A DNA stretch of 64,000 nucleotides from Aquimarina mytili (GCF_016735115.1 NZ_JAERQJ010000001.1:310001-374000), one strand, 5' to 3'; numbered from the stretch's first letter, positions 35,338 through 44,513 are shown. Made by a program: numbers and translations. Notes: a model not told the origin generated them from the sequence alone.

Positions 35338-36096
35338 TTAATTCACCACCTTTTCTTTATAATACCGATACAAATCTTCAGAAGAGGCACCCATCCATCT
35401 GCGCATATGGATATTTAAAAAATGATATTGTAGTCTCCAGACACCAATTTCTCGATATCGTCTCGCCGAAGTGATTACATACTTGGGAATAATCACAAAC
35501 TGATTAATAGCAAATAGGCGATCAACCAAATCATTGTCTTCATATACAATATAAGATTCATCATAACCATTTACTTCTTCAAATAATTGTTTAGTAATAA
35601 ACTGACTTTGATCCCCACCGCGACAGCGTTTGCTTTCAAATTGGGTTAACCATCCTAAAAAACGTAACCATATATGATTGGAATCAAACTTCATTCTAAA
35701 ACATCCTGCGTTATTTCCTTTTTTAACCTCTTCGATAACATCCTGGTCAAAATATAACGGAGGAAAAGAGTCTGCATGAAGAAAATATAGAATATCTCCT
35801 TTGGCAGTTTTGCCCCCAGCGTTTAATTGAACCGCTCTTCCTTTTTTTGAAGAAATACATTTAATCTCAACATCATAGTTTTTTGACACTTGTTCTACAA
35901 CAGCTATAGAAGTATCAATACTTCCTCCATCAACTACAATAATTTCTTGAAGATTGGCATTATCTTTTGTGTTGTTTATTAAGTGAGAAAGCAGCTGACC
36001 AATGGTAGCTGCTTCGTTAAGTATAGGTATGATAATTGATATTTTCAATTTTGGGATATTACAATTAGGCTTTAAATTTACTGATTTAAGTAGCAA
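35338..36096 (-). CDS. TIGR04283-type arsenosugar-associated glycosyltransferase
   Basis: A 252-residue GT2 transferase: ISIIIPILNEAATIGQLL, VVDGGSIDTS, AVQLNAGGKTAKGDILYFLHAD (the DxD-like HAD) and CRGGDQSQFI. The pattern matches the rSAM/selenodomain-associated transferase 2 family (TIGR04283), usually found in arsenosugar biosynthesis loci with TIGR04282 partners. In this window the TIGR04282 partner, ArsS and ArsM are 6-11 kb to the right. Here it is the last gene after DUF547 genes, 20 bases downstream of the nearest one. The sugar and acceptor are unknown. Confidence 0.78.
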   Translation of the reverse strand: MLLKSVNLKPNCNIPKLKISIIIPILNEAATIGQLLSHLINNTKDNANLQEIIVVDGGSIDTSIAVVEQVSKNYDVEIKCISSKKGRAVQLNAGGKTAKGDILYFLHADSFPPLYFDQDVIEEVKKGNNAGCFRMKFDSNHIWLRFLGWLTQFESKRCRGGDQSQFITKQLFEEVNGYDESYIVYEDNDLVDRLFAINQFVIIPKYVITSARRYREIGVWRLQYHFLNIHMRRWMGASSEDLYRYYKEKVVN

Positions 36097-36116
36097 TCGT
36101 ATCCTTTTTTTGTTCT

Positions 36117-36863
36117 TTAATCTAATACAAATGCTGGAGTAACTACAGTTTGTTCATTAAGATTCCAATCATAATCTTTATACCCTTTTTTAGGTTGATT
36201 TGTAATTTTTACTTCAGCGTATCGATTAATGAAGTCTTTTACATCACCACCATTAACTTTAAAATCTTTTTTATACCAACTAAATATTTTTGATACACTT
36301 ACTTCGGTATTTGTTATGGTGTTACGAGTAGGATCATTTATAAATTTACCCGTTTGTTGATCTAATGCAGTATGTAAATTATCTGCTGTATAGGCTCTGT
36401 TCCATACCACCGGACAAGAAATCGAAGCACAGTTAATGGCAAAATGAATTCTTGGATCTCCAAATTTTCTCAAGATCTTATGCTCTAACTCTCCTAGACT
36501 ATGCCATACTCCATCAATTTTGAAGAATTTTTTACCCCATGGATCTTCGAGATCTTTAATGCTTTTTAAAGGGTAGCTGTCTATAATAAGTTTTATCGTA
36601 TACGCATTATAGGCGTTAATCCAGTATGCTAATTTTTCTTCTCTACTCCAATTTTCTTTTGGTGGATTTTCAGAAAGTTGTCTAAAGTAGCGATACAGTT
36701 GAGAGCTATCTCTCATAAATCCATCATAGTCTACTTTTCCGTCTTCAGATACATTTAATAGTAGTGCCTGATCCCAAACACTATGGTCAAAATTATTTTG
36801 GGCTTGAAGTTGATTTAAAAATAATACGCTAAAAAGAATGAGTATAAGTCTTGGAGCTTTCAT
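36117..36863 (-). CDS. DUF547 family exported protein, copy A
   Basis: A protein of about 248 residues with a signal peptide (LILFSVLFLNQLQAQ). The core has YWINAYNAYTIKLII, DPRIHFAINCAS and CASISCPVV with both conserved cysteines, then KIFSWYKKDF. I chose the ATG at 36863 because it gives a clean signal peptide; a longer in-frame ATG at 36932 would add a polar, Asn-rich head. It is about 60% identical by eye to copy C (39064-39786). The TIGR04283 transferase gene follows after 20 bases. Confidence 0.85.
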   Translation of the reverse strand: MKAPRLILILFSVLFLNQLQAQNNFDHSVWDQALLLNVSEDGKVDYDGFMRDSSQLYRYFRQLSENPPKENWSREEKLAYWINAYNAYTIKLIIDSYPLKSIKDLEDPWGKKFFKIDGVWHSLGELEHKILRKFGDPRIHFAINCASISCPVVWNRAYTADNLHTALDQQTGKFINDPTRNTITNTEVSVSKIFSWYKKDFKVNGGDVKDFINRYAEVKITNQPKKGYKDYDWNLNEQTVVTPAFVLD

Positions 36864-37208
36864 AGTTATATTTTTTGAATGGTTATTATTTGATTTATGA
36901 TTGTATTCTAAATTTGAGTATTTAGTTGGCAATCAAGAAATGACCTTACAAGATTTAGCACATAAATTTTAGAGAAGAAGTATACCTATTCACTTAAATA
37001 GAAGTTGGTATTTTAAAATAAAACTTTGTTAAATAGCTGCAAAACAAGGAGTTGTGGTTGTTTTTAAGGTAGGCGTTAAACCGAAATTTTAATAATAAGT
37101 TGGCTGTGTATTTACAAAAAAATTAACAATCTTTAAAAGATGATTTCCCTGACTTTTTGAAGAAAAATGTCTTAGCACGTAATTTTTTGAAGCGTATTAT
37201 GCAATACA

Positions 37209-38108
37209 TTATTGGTTTAAATTCCAATCGTATGTCTTGAAATTCTTTTTAGCATTTTTGTTGATCTTAATGTTGGAATACGAGTTTAAAAAGTCAATAA
37301 GTGATCCTTCTTTTTTGAAATCTTTGGCAAACCAAGAGAATATTTTTGAGATTTCAATCTTTTCTGAGGTAATGGTGTTTCTTTTAGAATCGTTTATAAA
37401 TGCAATAGTCAGTTTTTCTAGTTCTTGGTCTACAGTATTGGCAGTAAATGCTTTATTAAGTAAAGGAGGGCAAGAAATTGAGGCGCAATTAATACCAAAA
37501 TGAATCCTTGGATCTTCCATTTTTCTTAGAATCCTGTGTTCTACATCATTTAGAGTATACCATTTTGTTCCTAGTTTGAAAAATCTCAAATCCCATGGAT
37601 CTTTAATATCTTTAATACTTTTTATAGGATAGTTGTCAATAATCAATTTTACAGTAAAGGCGTTATAAACATTCATCCAGTAAGCAAGTTTATCATTTTT
37701 GGATGCAGTTTGATCAGGCATGTTTTGTTCTAATATTTTGAGATAGGATGTAAATAATGCTCGATCTTTTTTAAAACCTGCATAGTTTACAGATCCGTCT
37801 TGAGATACGTATTTGGCTAACAAAGTATTCCAGAGTTGATGGTTTATCGTTTTTGAAACTGCTTTAGGTTTTTCTATTACCGTTTTGGGTTTTTCAATAA
37901 TAGAATCTTTCTTTTGAGAAACGATATCTTCTTTGATTTCAATTTCTGGAGCTTTTTCTTCAATTGGGATCTCAATTTTCGGAGTATCCTTTTTTGGTTC
38001 TTGGATACTATTTTTTGAAGGGGTATCAGGAGTATTTTGCACAACTTGTTTGCTTCCGCCACAGGCAAAAAATAAAAAGGCCGATAGTATGATAAGTAGG
38101 TTTTTCAT
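37209..38108 (-). CDS. DUF547 family lipoprotein, copy B
   Basis: A 299-residue lipoprotein (FLFFACGGS, Cys at residue 16). Between the lipid anchor and the DUF547 domain is a flexible Pro/Lys/Glu-rich linker of about 75 residues (such as PKKDTPKIEI), which would hold the domain off the membrane. The DUF547 core is complete: YWMNVYNAFTVKLII, HFGINCASISCPPLL and FSWFAKDF. It starts 9 bases after the hydroxylase stop, so the two are co-translated. Confidence 0.85.
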   Translation of the reverse strand: MKNLLIILSAFLFFACGGSKQVVQNTPDTPSKNSIQEPKKDTPKIEIPIEEKAPEIEIKEDIVSQKKDSIIEKPKTVIEKPKAVSKTINHQLWNTLLAKYVSQDGSVNYAGFKKDRALFTSYLKILEQNMPDQTASKNDKLAYWMNVYNAFTVKLIIDNYPIKSIKDIKDPWDLRFFKLGTKWYTLNDVEHRILRKMEDPRIHFGINCASISCPPLLNKAFTANTVDQELEKLTIAFINDSKRNTITSEKIEISKIFSWFAKDFKKEGSLIDFLNSYSNIKINKNAKKNFKTYDWNLNQ

Positions 38109-38117
38109 TCTGGATAC

Positions 38118-39005
38118 TTACTTTTTTAGTTTGATAGGGTATATTTCTTGTTGGATAAAATCTTGAGGAAAATCTTCATCGCCTTCAAACCCAAGTTCTA
38201 TATCCCGACCATCTTTTGGAATATGATTAGTTTTAAAAATATAATCCCATATACTTAACGTAAGACCAAAATTCGCGCCATATTTTTTGTGATCAGGCAA
38301 ATCCTTGGCATGATGCCAAATATGCATCTTGGGGTTGTTGAATATATACTTCAGAACTCCGTAATCCCAACCCAGATTTGCATGGTTTAAATGCCCCACA
38401 GCTAGAGCAAAGAAATGTATAATAGCCACGTCTTGCGCATCAAATCCACCAATAACTGCAATTGGGATGTACAATAGGGATTTATATACCACAGGTTCCA
38501 TCCAATGATATCGCAGATGTGCTGCAAACCCCATCTCTTTTACAGAATGATGTACTTTATGAAAATTCCACAAGAAAGGAATTCGATGCAACAACCGATG
38601 CGTGTTCCATTGTGTAAAGTCACTTACTAGAAAAAAGATAATAAGTCCCAAGGCTTTTGGTAGGGCATCTATATCAAAAACTTGAAAACTTGAGATCGAT
38701 AACCCGATAACGTTTAGAATATCATTAAAAAAAGCTGCAGCAGTATTAGATAACGCTATTAGTACGATTAGGTTAAGGAGAAAGAAATTAAAGAACATAT
38801 AAAATACATCCAGCCAGAAATCTTTCCTGAATTTTGATTGATCTTTTCTCCAGGGGAATGCAATTTCGAGCATCCACACTAAAAAAGAAACGATTATTAA
38901 ACCGTAGAAATAGTTATCCCAATTATTTTGGAATAAAATTTCGGTTTCAAGATAATTCCAATATCCCGAATACGATTTTTTTATAATTTCTATATATTTC
39001 TCCAC
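38118..39005 (-). CDS. Membrane di-iron hydroxylase (sterol desaturase/fatty acid hydroxylase family)
   Basis: A 295-residue polytopic membrane protein with the histidine clusters of the family: THRLLH (His136 and His140), HKVHH (His149, 152, 153) and HIWHH (His228, 231, 232). These bind two irons for hydroxylation or desaturation of lipids or sterol-like substrates. The start is a GTG at 39005, preceded by a strong hairpin (39015-39042) on the same strand. It sits among DUF547 genes, and I infer a lipid-modifying role there. Confidence 0.85.
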   Translation of the reverse strand: MEKYIEIIKKSYSGYWNYLETEILFQNNWDNYFYGLIIVSFLVWMLEIAFPWRKDQSKFRKDFWLDVFYMFFNFFLLNLIVLIALSNTAAAFFNDILNVIGLSISSFQVFDIDALPKALGLIIFFLVSDFTQWNTHRLLHRIPFLWNFHKVHHSVKEMGFAAHLRYHWMEPVVYKSLLYIPIAVIGGFDAQDVAIIHFFALAVGHLNHANLGWDYGVLKYIFNNPKMHIWHHAKDLPDHKKYGANFGLTLSIWDYIFKTNHIPKDGRDIELGFEGDEDFPQDFIQQEIYPIKLKK

Positions 39006-39009
39006 GTAG

Positions 39010-39042
39010 TAAAAATAACGATAAGATTGTTCTTATCGTTAT
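39010..39042 (-). terminator. Terminator or attenuator just before the hydroxylase start
   Basis: ATAACGATAAGA (39015-39026) pairs perfectly with TCTTATCGTTAT (39031-39042), a 12-bp stem with a TTGT loop. On the minus strand it is followed by TTTTT. It lies between the DUF547 copy C stop and the GTG of the hydroxylase, about 10 bases from that start. So downstream expression needs read-through, another promoter, or regulated anti-termination. Confidence 0.8.
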
Positions 39043-39063
39043 AATTTTTAAAATCTAGGTATA

Positions 39064-39786
39064 CTATTGCTCATTTAGAGACCAATCGTATTCTTTGTAT
39101 CCTTTTTTAGGTATTTTTTTGATTTTGACTTCAGAATATTGATTAATAAATGCTGCAACATCACCTTTATTAAAATCATTTTTGTACCATTCAAATATTT
39201 GTGAGACGTTAATTTTGTTTTCGGTAATTATATTTTTTGAAGGATCATTAATAAAATCTCTTGTACACTTTTCTAAGGCTTCTTCTATATTCTCGGCTGT
39301 ATAAGCCCTGTTCATAAGCTTTGGAGAAGATTTAGAGGCGCAATTAATTAAAAAATGAACTCTTGGGTCTCCCATTTTTCTCAAGATTTGATGCTCGATA
39401 TCATCAAGGCTGTACCGTTTATCTTTAATTCTAAAGAATTTTTGATTCCAGGGATCATGAAGTTCATTAATGTTTTTTACAGGATAATTATCGATAATCA
39501 TTTTTATGGCAATAGCATTATATGCGTTTGCCCAATACGCTAAGATTTCTTCTTTTGACCATTGATCAGTAGGTGGATTTTCTGATAATGATCTAAAATA
39601 TTTATAAAATAAGGAACTATCTTTCATAACTCCTTCATAATTGACTTCCCCATCATCAGAAACATTAAGTATAAGAATCTGATCCCACACAGAGTGATCT
39701 ACAATACCTTGAGCAGTACTTTTAATATAAAATAAAGTAAGTAATAGCAAGGGTAATATGAGTTTGCATTTTTTTAAAACTACCAT
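39064..39786 (-). CDS. DUF547 family exported protein, copy C, with Cys-to-Ser change
   Basis: A protein of about 240 residues with a signal peptide (LPLLLLTLFYIKSTAQ). The core is otherwise like copy A (YWANAYNAIAIKMII, HFLINCAS) but where the others read SISCP this one reads SKSSP, so Ser154 replaces the second conserved cysteine while Cys149 stays. If that cysteine is catalytic, this copy may be inactive or act as a partner. I prefer the ATG at 39786 to the one at 39798. A terminator-like hairpin follows. Confidence 0.82.
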   Translation of the reverse strand: MVVLKKCKLILPLLLLTLFYIKSTAQGIVDHSVWDQILILNVSDDGEVNYEGVMKDSSLFYKYFRSLSENPPTDQWSKEEILAYWANAYNAIAIKMIIDNYPVKNINELHDPWNQKFFRIKDKRYSLDDIEHQILRKMGDPRVHFLINCASKSSPKLMNRAYTAENIEEALEKCTRDFINDPSKNIITENKINVSQIFEWYKNDFNKGDVAAFINQYSEVKIKKIPKKGYKEYDWSLNEQ

Positions 39787-40015
39787 TTGATATCTCAATT
39801 TTGTGGTTATTCAATGATGTTAAAAGTAATAATTTTCCGGTTTTTTTACTTGTAAAACAGTTAAAACAACCGATAAAACACAAATTTTATGGTTAAACCG
39901 TAGAATTTTTAATCATAATTCATTTCTGATTATTAGGTATTTGATAGGTATAATCGCATTTTTTGATTGTGCAATATGCTAGGATTATGTATCATTGCAA
40001 TCGAACTATTTGATT

Positions 40016-41230
40016 ATGATTAGTACAGAATTAAAATTACCGTGTGGTGTTAGGTTAAAAAACAGACTGGTTAAGTCTGCTATGACAGAGCGTATTAGCA
40101 ATAAAAATTTTGAACCTACAAAAGGGCATGAGCGATTATATAAAGATTGGTCTGATACCGGAGCAGGTTTATTAATTACAGGAAATGTAGTTATAGATCA
40201 TAAGCATTTAGAATCTGCAGGCAACGTCTGTTTTGATGAAACAATGTTGCCAAAGATTAGCTCATGGGCAGAGGCTTCAAAATCAAATGGCAATCAGGTG
40301 TGGGTTCAGATTTCACATTCAGGTAGGCAAGCAAATAAGTTTAGTACGAGTCGTCCATTAGCCCCATCTGAGGTGCAATTAAAGAAAATGGGTCTTTTTG
40401 GAAAACCAAAGGCTATGACCGAAGAAGATATTCAGGAAGTGATTAAGGGTTTTGTACGTACAGCTAAACTTGCTAAAGAAGGTGGTTTTACGGGGGTGCA
40501 AATTCATGCGGCACATGGATATTTGTTAAGTCAGTTTTTATCTCCAAACACTAATTTAAGAACGGACCAATGGGGTGGAAATATAGAAAACCGTAGTCGT
40601 TTATTGCTAACAATTATTAAAGAAGTAAGAAAAGAAGTTGGGCCAGAGTTTCCTATTGCAGTAAAGTTAAATTCTGCCGATTTTCAACGAGGCGGATTTA
40701 CAGAAGAAGAATCATTGGAGGTTGTAAAGATGTTGGATAAAGAAAGTATAGACTTGCTGGAAATTTCAGGAGGAACATATGAAAAACTGGCTTTCTTTAT
40801 TATGAATGAGGAAGGAGCAGAGATAAAAGAAAGCACCAAAAGAAGAGAGGCTTATTTCATTGATTTTGCAAAGAAAATAAGAACAATAAGTAAGATGCCT
40901 TTAATGATAACAGGTGGTTTCAGGTCTTATGATTTTTGTAATGAAGTTTTAGAGAACGGCGAGGTAGATCTTATAGGAATGGGGCGCCCTTTTATAACGA
41001 ACAAAGATGATATTTCCGCATTTTTGAAAGGTGAAGTTCCAAATTTGGAGAACCTTGTATTACGAACCGGAATAAAGCAATTTGAAGATTCTGCTGAAGG
41101 AGGTTTTTACGCTAGACAATTAATTCGTTTTTCTAAAGGAAAGAAACTAAAAGTTAATATGAGTCCATTATGGTGTTCAATGTTTTTAGTGATCTATGAA
41201 TTTAGAAAGGCAATGGCCAAGAAATTTTAG
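40016..41230 (+). CDS. Old Yellow Enzyme family NADH:flavin oxidoreductase
   Basis: A protein of about 404 residues with the FMN-binding TIM-barrel of Old Yellow Enzyme relatives: RLKNRLVKSAMTER near the start, QISHSGRQ, GFTGVQIHAAHGYLLSQF with the conserved His pair, SPNTNLRTDQWGG, and LMITGGFRS followed by DLIGMGRPF. The C-terminal extension lacks the iron-sulfur motif of 2,4-dienoyl-CoA reductases. These enzymes reduce activated alkenes. It is read away from the DUF547 block, 229 bases from copy C, and its substrate is unknown. Confidence 0.85.
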   Translation: MISTELKLPCGVRLKNRLVKSAMTERISNKNFEPTKGHERLYKDWSDTGAGLLITGNVVIDHKHLESAGNVCFDETMLPKISSWAEASKSNGNQVWVQISHSGRQANKFSTSRPLAPSEVQLKKMGLFGKPKAMTEEDIQEVIKGFVRTAKLAKEGGFTGVQIHAAHGYLLSQFLSPNTNLRTDQWGGNIENRSRLLLTIIKEVRKEVGPEFPIAVKLNSADFQRGGFTEEESLEVVKMLDKESIDLLEISGGTYEKLAFFIMNEEGAEIKESTKRREAYFIDFAKKIRTISKMPLMITGGFRSYDFCNEVLENGEVDLIGMGRPFITNKDDISAFLKGEVPNLENLVLRTGIKQFEDSAEGGFYARQLIRFSKGKKLKVNMSPLWCSMFLVIYEFRKAMAKKF

Positions 41231-41362
41231 AAACCATCTTTTATTCATTTGTTAAATCCTGAATTTAAAAAATCACCTCTTAAAAACGATATGTTATTTA
41301 TTCTGATAGCTGCTCAAGGTGCTTACTAATTAAAAGCGTCTCAAATTTATTTCGATAACCTG

Positions 41363-42478
41363 CTATGCTATATTTTTAAGTAATAGAAATAATAGCATGC
41401 TAATAATAGCCGCAATAGGCAATGTAAGTACCCAGGACAATAATATCTTAGAAATCATTTTAGGGTTTGCTTTTTTAGTAACGGTTCCAATTCCAAAAAT
41501 AGAACCTACGGATACATGTGTGGTTGAAACTGGTAAACCGTGAATACTTGCCGTGGTCACTAATAAACCTGTGATCATGTTTGCTGTAAATCCTTGTCCA
41601 GAGTTCATAGGAGTTATTTTCTTACTGATTATAACCCCTACTTTTTTGGCATTCATAAGTCCTCCTAATGCCATAGTAATGGCAACGGCGATCATTCCCC
41701 ATTGTATATCCAGTGTATTAATGATTAGTAATAACCCTACAATTTTTGGTGTATCATTAAGGCCTCTGGCAAAACTAACTATCCCAGCACTTAGAAAATG
41801 TAAGTTGTCTAATATTTTCTGAGAAGAAATGCCAAATAGTTTTCCACCATATGTTTCAACTATAGCAGGTTTTATTGATGTGGATACCTTGGTCGTGGTA
41901 TTTGCAGTCATTGTATGTGCAGAAACAGTTAACGAATCTACCTTCTGTTCTTCTTTAATATAAATACCGCTATTTTTAGTGATCTTCAGTTTTTTCCTGA
42001 TATATCTAAATATTATATAGGCTATTAAACTTAGTACGGCAGCCATTAACGGACTTACAATAAGCGGTATTAAAAATGTTTTACCAAGTTTTATGAAGTT
42101 AAATTCGGTACCAATAGCCATAACTCCTGCTCCAAAAAGTGAACCAACCAAACTATGGGTTGTAGATATTGGCATACCAACTCTTGTTGCAATAAAGACC
42201 GTTATTGCAGCTCCCAGAGCAATCGAGATGGCAAAAACCGGCATTGCAATTAACTCGTTTGGGACTAATCCTTTTCCTGAGAAATTTTTAACCAACTCTT
42301 CGGCTAAAAAGATAGCAGCAATAGAACCAGAAAATGTTGTTATGGTTGCCCAGTGTATTGCTTTTTTATAATCGGTGGTACCACTTCCGAAAAGAGTAGC
42401 GACACCTTTAAAATTATCATTCGCGCCATTACTATAGGCCAAAAAACAAGCAGCAATAAAAAGAAGAACCAAAATCAT
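41363..42478 (-). CDS. PiT-type inorganic phosphate transporter
   Basis: A protein of about 371 residues with ten or more membrane spans. Both PiT signature repeats are seen: ACFLAYSNGANDNFKGVATL at the start and SFARGLNDTPKI in the middle, with GMPISTTHSLVGS and GLPVSTTHVSVGS. PiT carriers import phosphate and also arsenate, so the position next to arsenosugar genes is suggestive. I chose the ATG at 42478 because an earlier in-frame ATG at 42688 would cross a terminator and overlap the methyltransferase gene. Confidence 0.85.
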   Translation of the reverse strand: MILVLLFIAACFLAYSNGANDNFKGVATLFGSGTTDYKKAIHWATITTFSGSIAAIFLAEELVKNFSGKGLVPNELIAMPVFAISIALGAAITVFIATRVGMPISTTHSLVGSLFGAGVMAIGTEFNFIKLGKTFLIPLIVSPLMAAVLSLIAYIIFRYIRKKLKITKNSGIYIKEEQKVDSLTVSAHTMTANTTTKVSTSIKPAIVETYGGKLFGISSQKILDNLHFLSAGIVSFARGLNDTPKIVGLLLIINTLDIQWGMIAVAITMALGGLMNAKKVGVIISKKITPMNSGQGFTANMITGLLVTTASIHGLPVSTTHVSVGSIFGIGTVTKKANPKMISKILLSWVLTLPIAAIISMLLFLLLKNIA

Positions 42479-42560
42479 AAGTTTATTGAAATTAAAATAC
42501 TTATGATTTGACGTTTTATATGAGTTTGCCTTACAGAATAGTTGAATTATGATATGCTGA

Positions 42561-42598
42561 AGTAAAAAAGTCGAAAACAAAATACTGTTTTCGACTTT
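42561..42598 (-). terminator. Strong terminator after the arsenosugar operon
   Basis: AAAGTCGAAAACA (42567-42579) pairs with TGTTTTCGACTTT (42586-42598), a 13-bp perfect stem with an AAATAC loop. On the minus strand the hairpin is followed by TTTTTT. It lies 35 bases beyond the methyltransferase stop and separates it from the phosphate transporter gene. Confidence 0.9.
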
Positions 42599-42632
42599 GG
42601 GGATATTATAGTTAGTTAGTAAGTAATTGTTT

Positions 42633-43601
42633 TTAACAACAGCCTCCACCATCATAATGATAGGTCGATTCGCTAATAAATATATCATCCCTTCCTAAAT
42701 CAGCTAATGCACCGGCAGTTTTATCACAAACTGCAATAGGTTGATTTTTCAGTAAAACATGCCCTTTTTTATCATCAAAATAATCTTCGTCACCAAAATA
42801 AATAGCCGCTTTACCAGTAAAAATACATGGACCATCTTTTGGCATAGGGTCTTTAATAGCTGCAACTTCGATAGATTCAATATAGATTAACTCATCGGTA
42901 TCATAATTCTTTGGATCAAGAATTCGGTATGGTTTGCGCGCTCTAATTTCAATAGTACCAAAACCGACATCGGTTAATGCTTTTACATATTCTGCAATAG
43001 GTAAACTACCACTAAGACATAAAGCTCTTAAACGTTCATCATTTCGCAGATTGTCATTCATTGGCTGCTCACATGTTGGATCACTCATTACTAATCTACC
43101 ATGTGGTTTTAGCACTCGGTACATTTCTTCAATCGCTTTTCTTAAATCATCAGCTTTAAAAATATTGAAAAGGCAGTTTTGAGCGGCGACATCTATACTA
43201 TTGTCGTCAACAGGAAGATGTAATGCATCTCCATATCGTAAATCAACAAAATCACTCTTAAACCAATCATTTTGAGCCTCTGCTTCTTTAAAATTTTTAC
43301 GAGAGGCATCCAACATTTCTTGTACCACATCAATACCAATAACACCATTTTTTTGGCGAGAGAAATAAGAGAATTGCAATAATTCCATTCCTCCACCAAC
43401 GCCAACGTACAAAATTTTAGGATTATTCGTTAAATCTCTGGCATTTACCGTGCTACCACATCCATAGTTCATTTCCTGCATAATTTTAGGAATTTTGAGA
43501 CCTGGTAGTTCCCATATTGGATTCGTAGTACAGCATAAACCTACATCTGGAGTTAATGCTGCTTCTTTATACACATCGTGAGTAGTATCTAAATAGCTCA
43601 T
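42633..43601 (-). CDS. arsM: ArsM-type arsenite methyltransferase of arsenosugar pathway
   Basis: A 322-residue SAM-dependent methyltransferase. The SAM site is ILYVGVGGGMELLQF near residue 63. Cysteines typical of arsenic methylases are present as C23-C24, C48, C143 (AAQNCLFN) and C195 (ALCLSG). The extended C-terminus ends in GGGCC. Proteins of this form with ArsS neighbours are annotated as arsenosugar biosynthesis arsenite methyltransferase, making methylated arsenicals such as dimethylarsinous acid. Last gene of the operon, with a strong terminator after it. Confidence 0.85.
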   Translation of the reverse strand: MSYLDTTHDVYKEAALTPDVGLCCTTNPIWELPGLKIPKIMQEMNYGCGSTVNARDLTNNPKILYVGVGGGMELLQFSYFSRQKNGVIGIDVVQEMLDASRKNFKEAEAQNDWFKSDFVDLRYGDALHLPVDDNSIDVAAQNCLFNIFKADDLRKAIEEMYRVLKPHGRLVMSDPTCEQPMNDNLRNDERLRALCLSGSLPIAEYVKALTDVGFGTIEIRARKPYRILDPKNYDTDELIYIESIEVAAIKDPMPKDGPCIFTGKAAIYFGDEDYFDDKKGHVLLKNQPIAVCDKTAGALADLGRDDIFISESTYHYDGGGCC

Positions 43602-43700
43602 AAATTGATTTTAATCTTTCCTTTAAAGTGGAAATATAAGGTATTATTGGGTTATAAATAGTATAGTCGAGAAGTAAAGGGATACCTTTCAAAATTTGTT

Positions 43701-44513
43701 TTAAAGGAATTGTATAACTTCTTTGAATAGCGTAATCATATCGGGCTCAGCTTTTCCGGCCAGAGCAATAATCTCGTCTATGTCTATTGGTTTTAAGTTG
43801 TCAGGATCACATTCGTCTGTAAGAACGGATACTGCCGCTACCGGAAGATCAAGATGGTTGGCTACAATAACTTCGGGTACTGTGCTCATCCCAACGGCAT
43901 CTGCACCAATAGTTTTGAGATAACGATATTCTGCTCTGGTTTCTAATTGAGGTCCTAATACCGAGGCATAGACCCCTTTGTGCAGATTAATACTTTTTTC
44001 TTTAGCTATAGTTTCAAGTTTTTCATTAATACTTTGATCATAAGGAGCACTCATATCTGTAAAACGAGTACCTAATTGCTCTACACCTTTAAAAGCTAAC
44101 GGAGAACCTCCTTGAAGATTAATATGATCATCGATAAGCATTAGTTCGCCCTTTTTGAAGTTTAAATTTACTGCTCCTGATGCATTAGAAACCAATAATG
44201 TTTTGATTCCGAGTTTATGCATGATTCGCACGGGATAGGTAACATCTTGTAGAGAGTATCCTTCATATAGATGAAAACGTCCTTGCATCACTACAACAGT
44301 TTTGCCTTCAAGTTTTCCGTAAATTAGTTTTCCTTTATGAAACTCCACAGTTGCTGTCGGAAAATTAGGGATATGATTATAACTTATTTCTTTGATGATC
44401 TCAATTTCGCTAATTAATTGCCCTAATCCGGTACCAAGTATAATTCCTATTTCTGGATTTTCAAATCCTTTTTCCTGAAGGAATTCTGTTGTTTCTTCAA
44501 TGTATTTGATCAT
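43701..44513 (-). CDS. Purine nucleoside phosphorylase
   Basis: A 270-residue PNP of the trimeric family: GIILGTGLGQL, HKGKLIYGKLEGK, YPVRIMHKLG, VSNASGAVNLNFKKGELM and VGMSTVPEVIVA are all typical. It phosphorolyses purine nucleosides to base and ribose-1-phosphate. Its place between the TIGR04282 transferase (8 bases) and ArsM suggests a pathway role, perhaps removing adenine from the adenosylated dimethylarsenical made by ArsS. That role is my inference. Confidence 0.88.
   Translation of the reverse strand: MIKYIEETTEFLQEKGFENPEIGIILGTGLGQLISEIEIIKEISYNHIPNFPTATVEFHKGKLIYGKLEGKTVVVMQGRFHLYEGYSLQDVTYPVRIMHKLGIKTLLVSNASGAVNLNFKKGELMLIDDHINLQGGSPLAFKGVEQLGTRFTDMSAPYDQSINEKLETIAKEKSINLHKGVYASVLGPQLETRAEYRYLKTIGADAVGMSTVPEVIVANHLDLPVAAVSVLTDECDPDNLKPIDIDEIIALAGKAEPDMITLFKEVIQFL

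Noticed and set aside
39064-39786. DUF547 copy C as a pseudogene
   Set aside because: The frame is intact with a signal peptide and conserved core; only one Cys is changed, so it is kept as a gene.
42479-42688. Longer N-terminus for the phosphate transporter
   Set aside because: It would overlap arsM by 56 bases and run through a strong terminator; family homology begins at the ATG at 42478.
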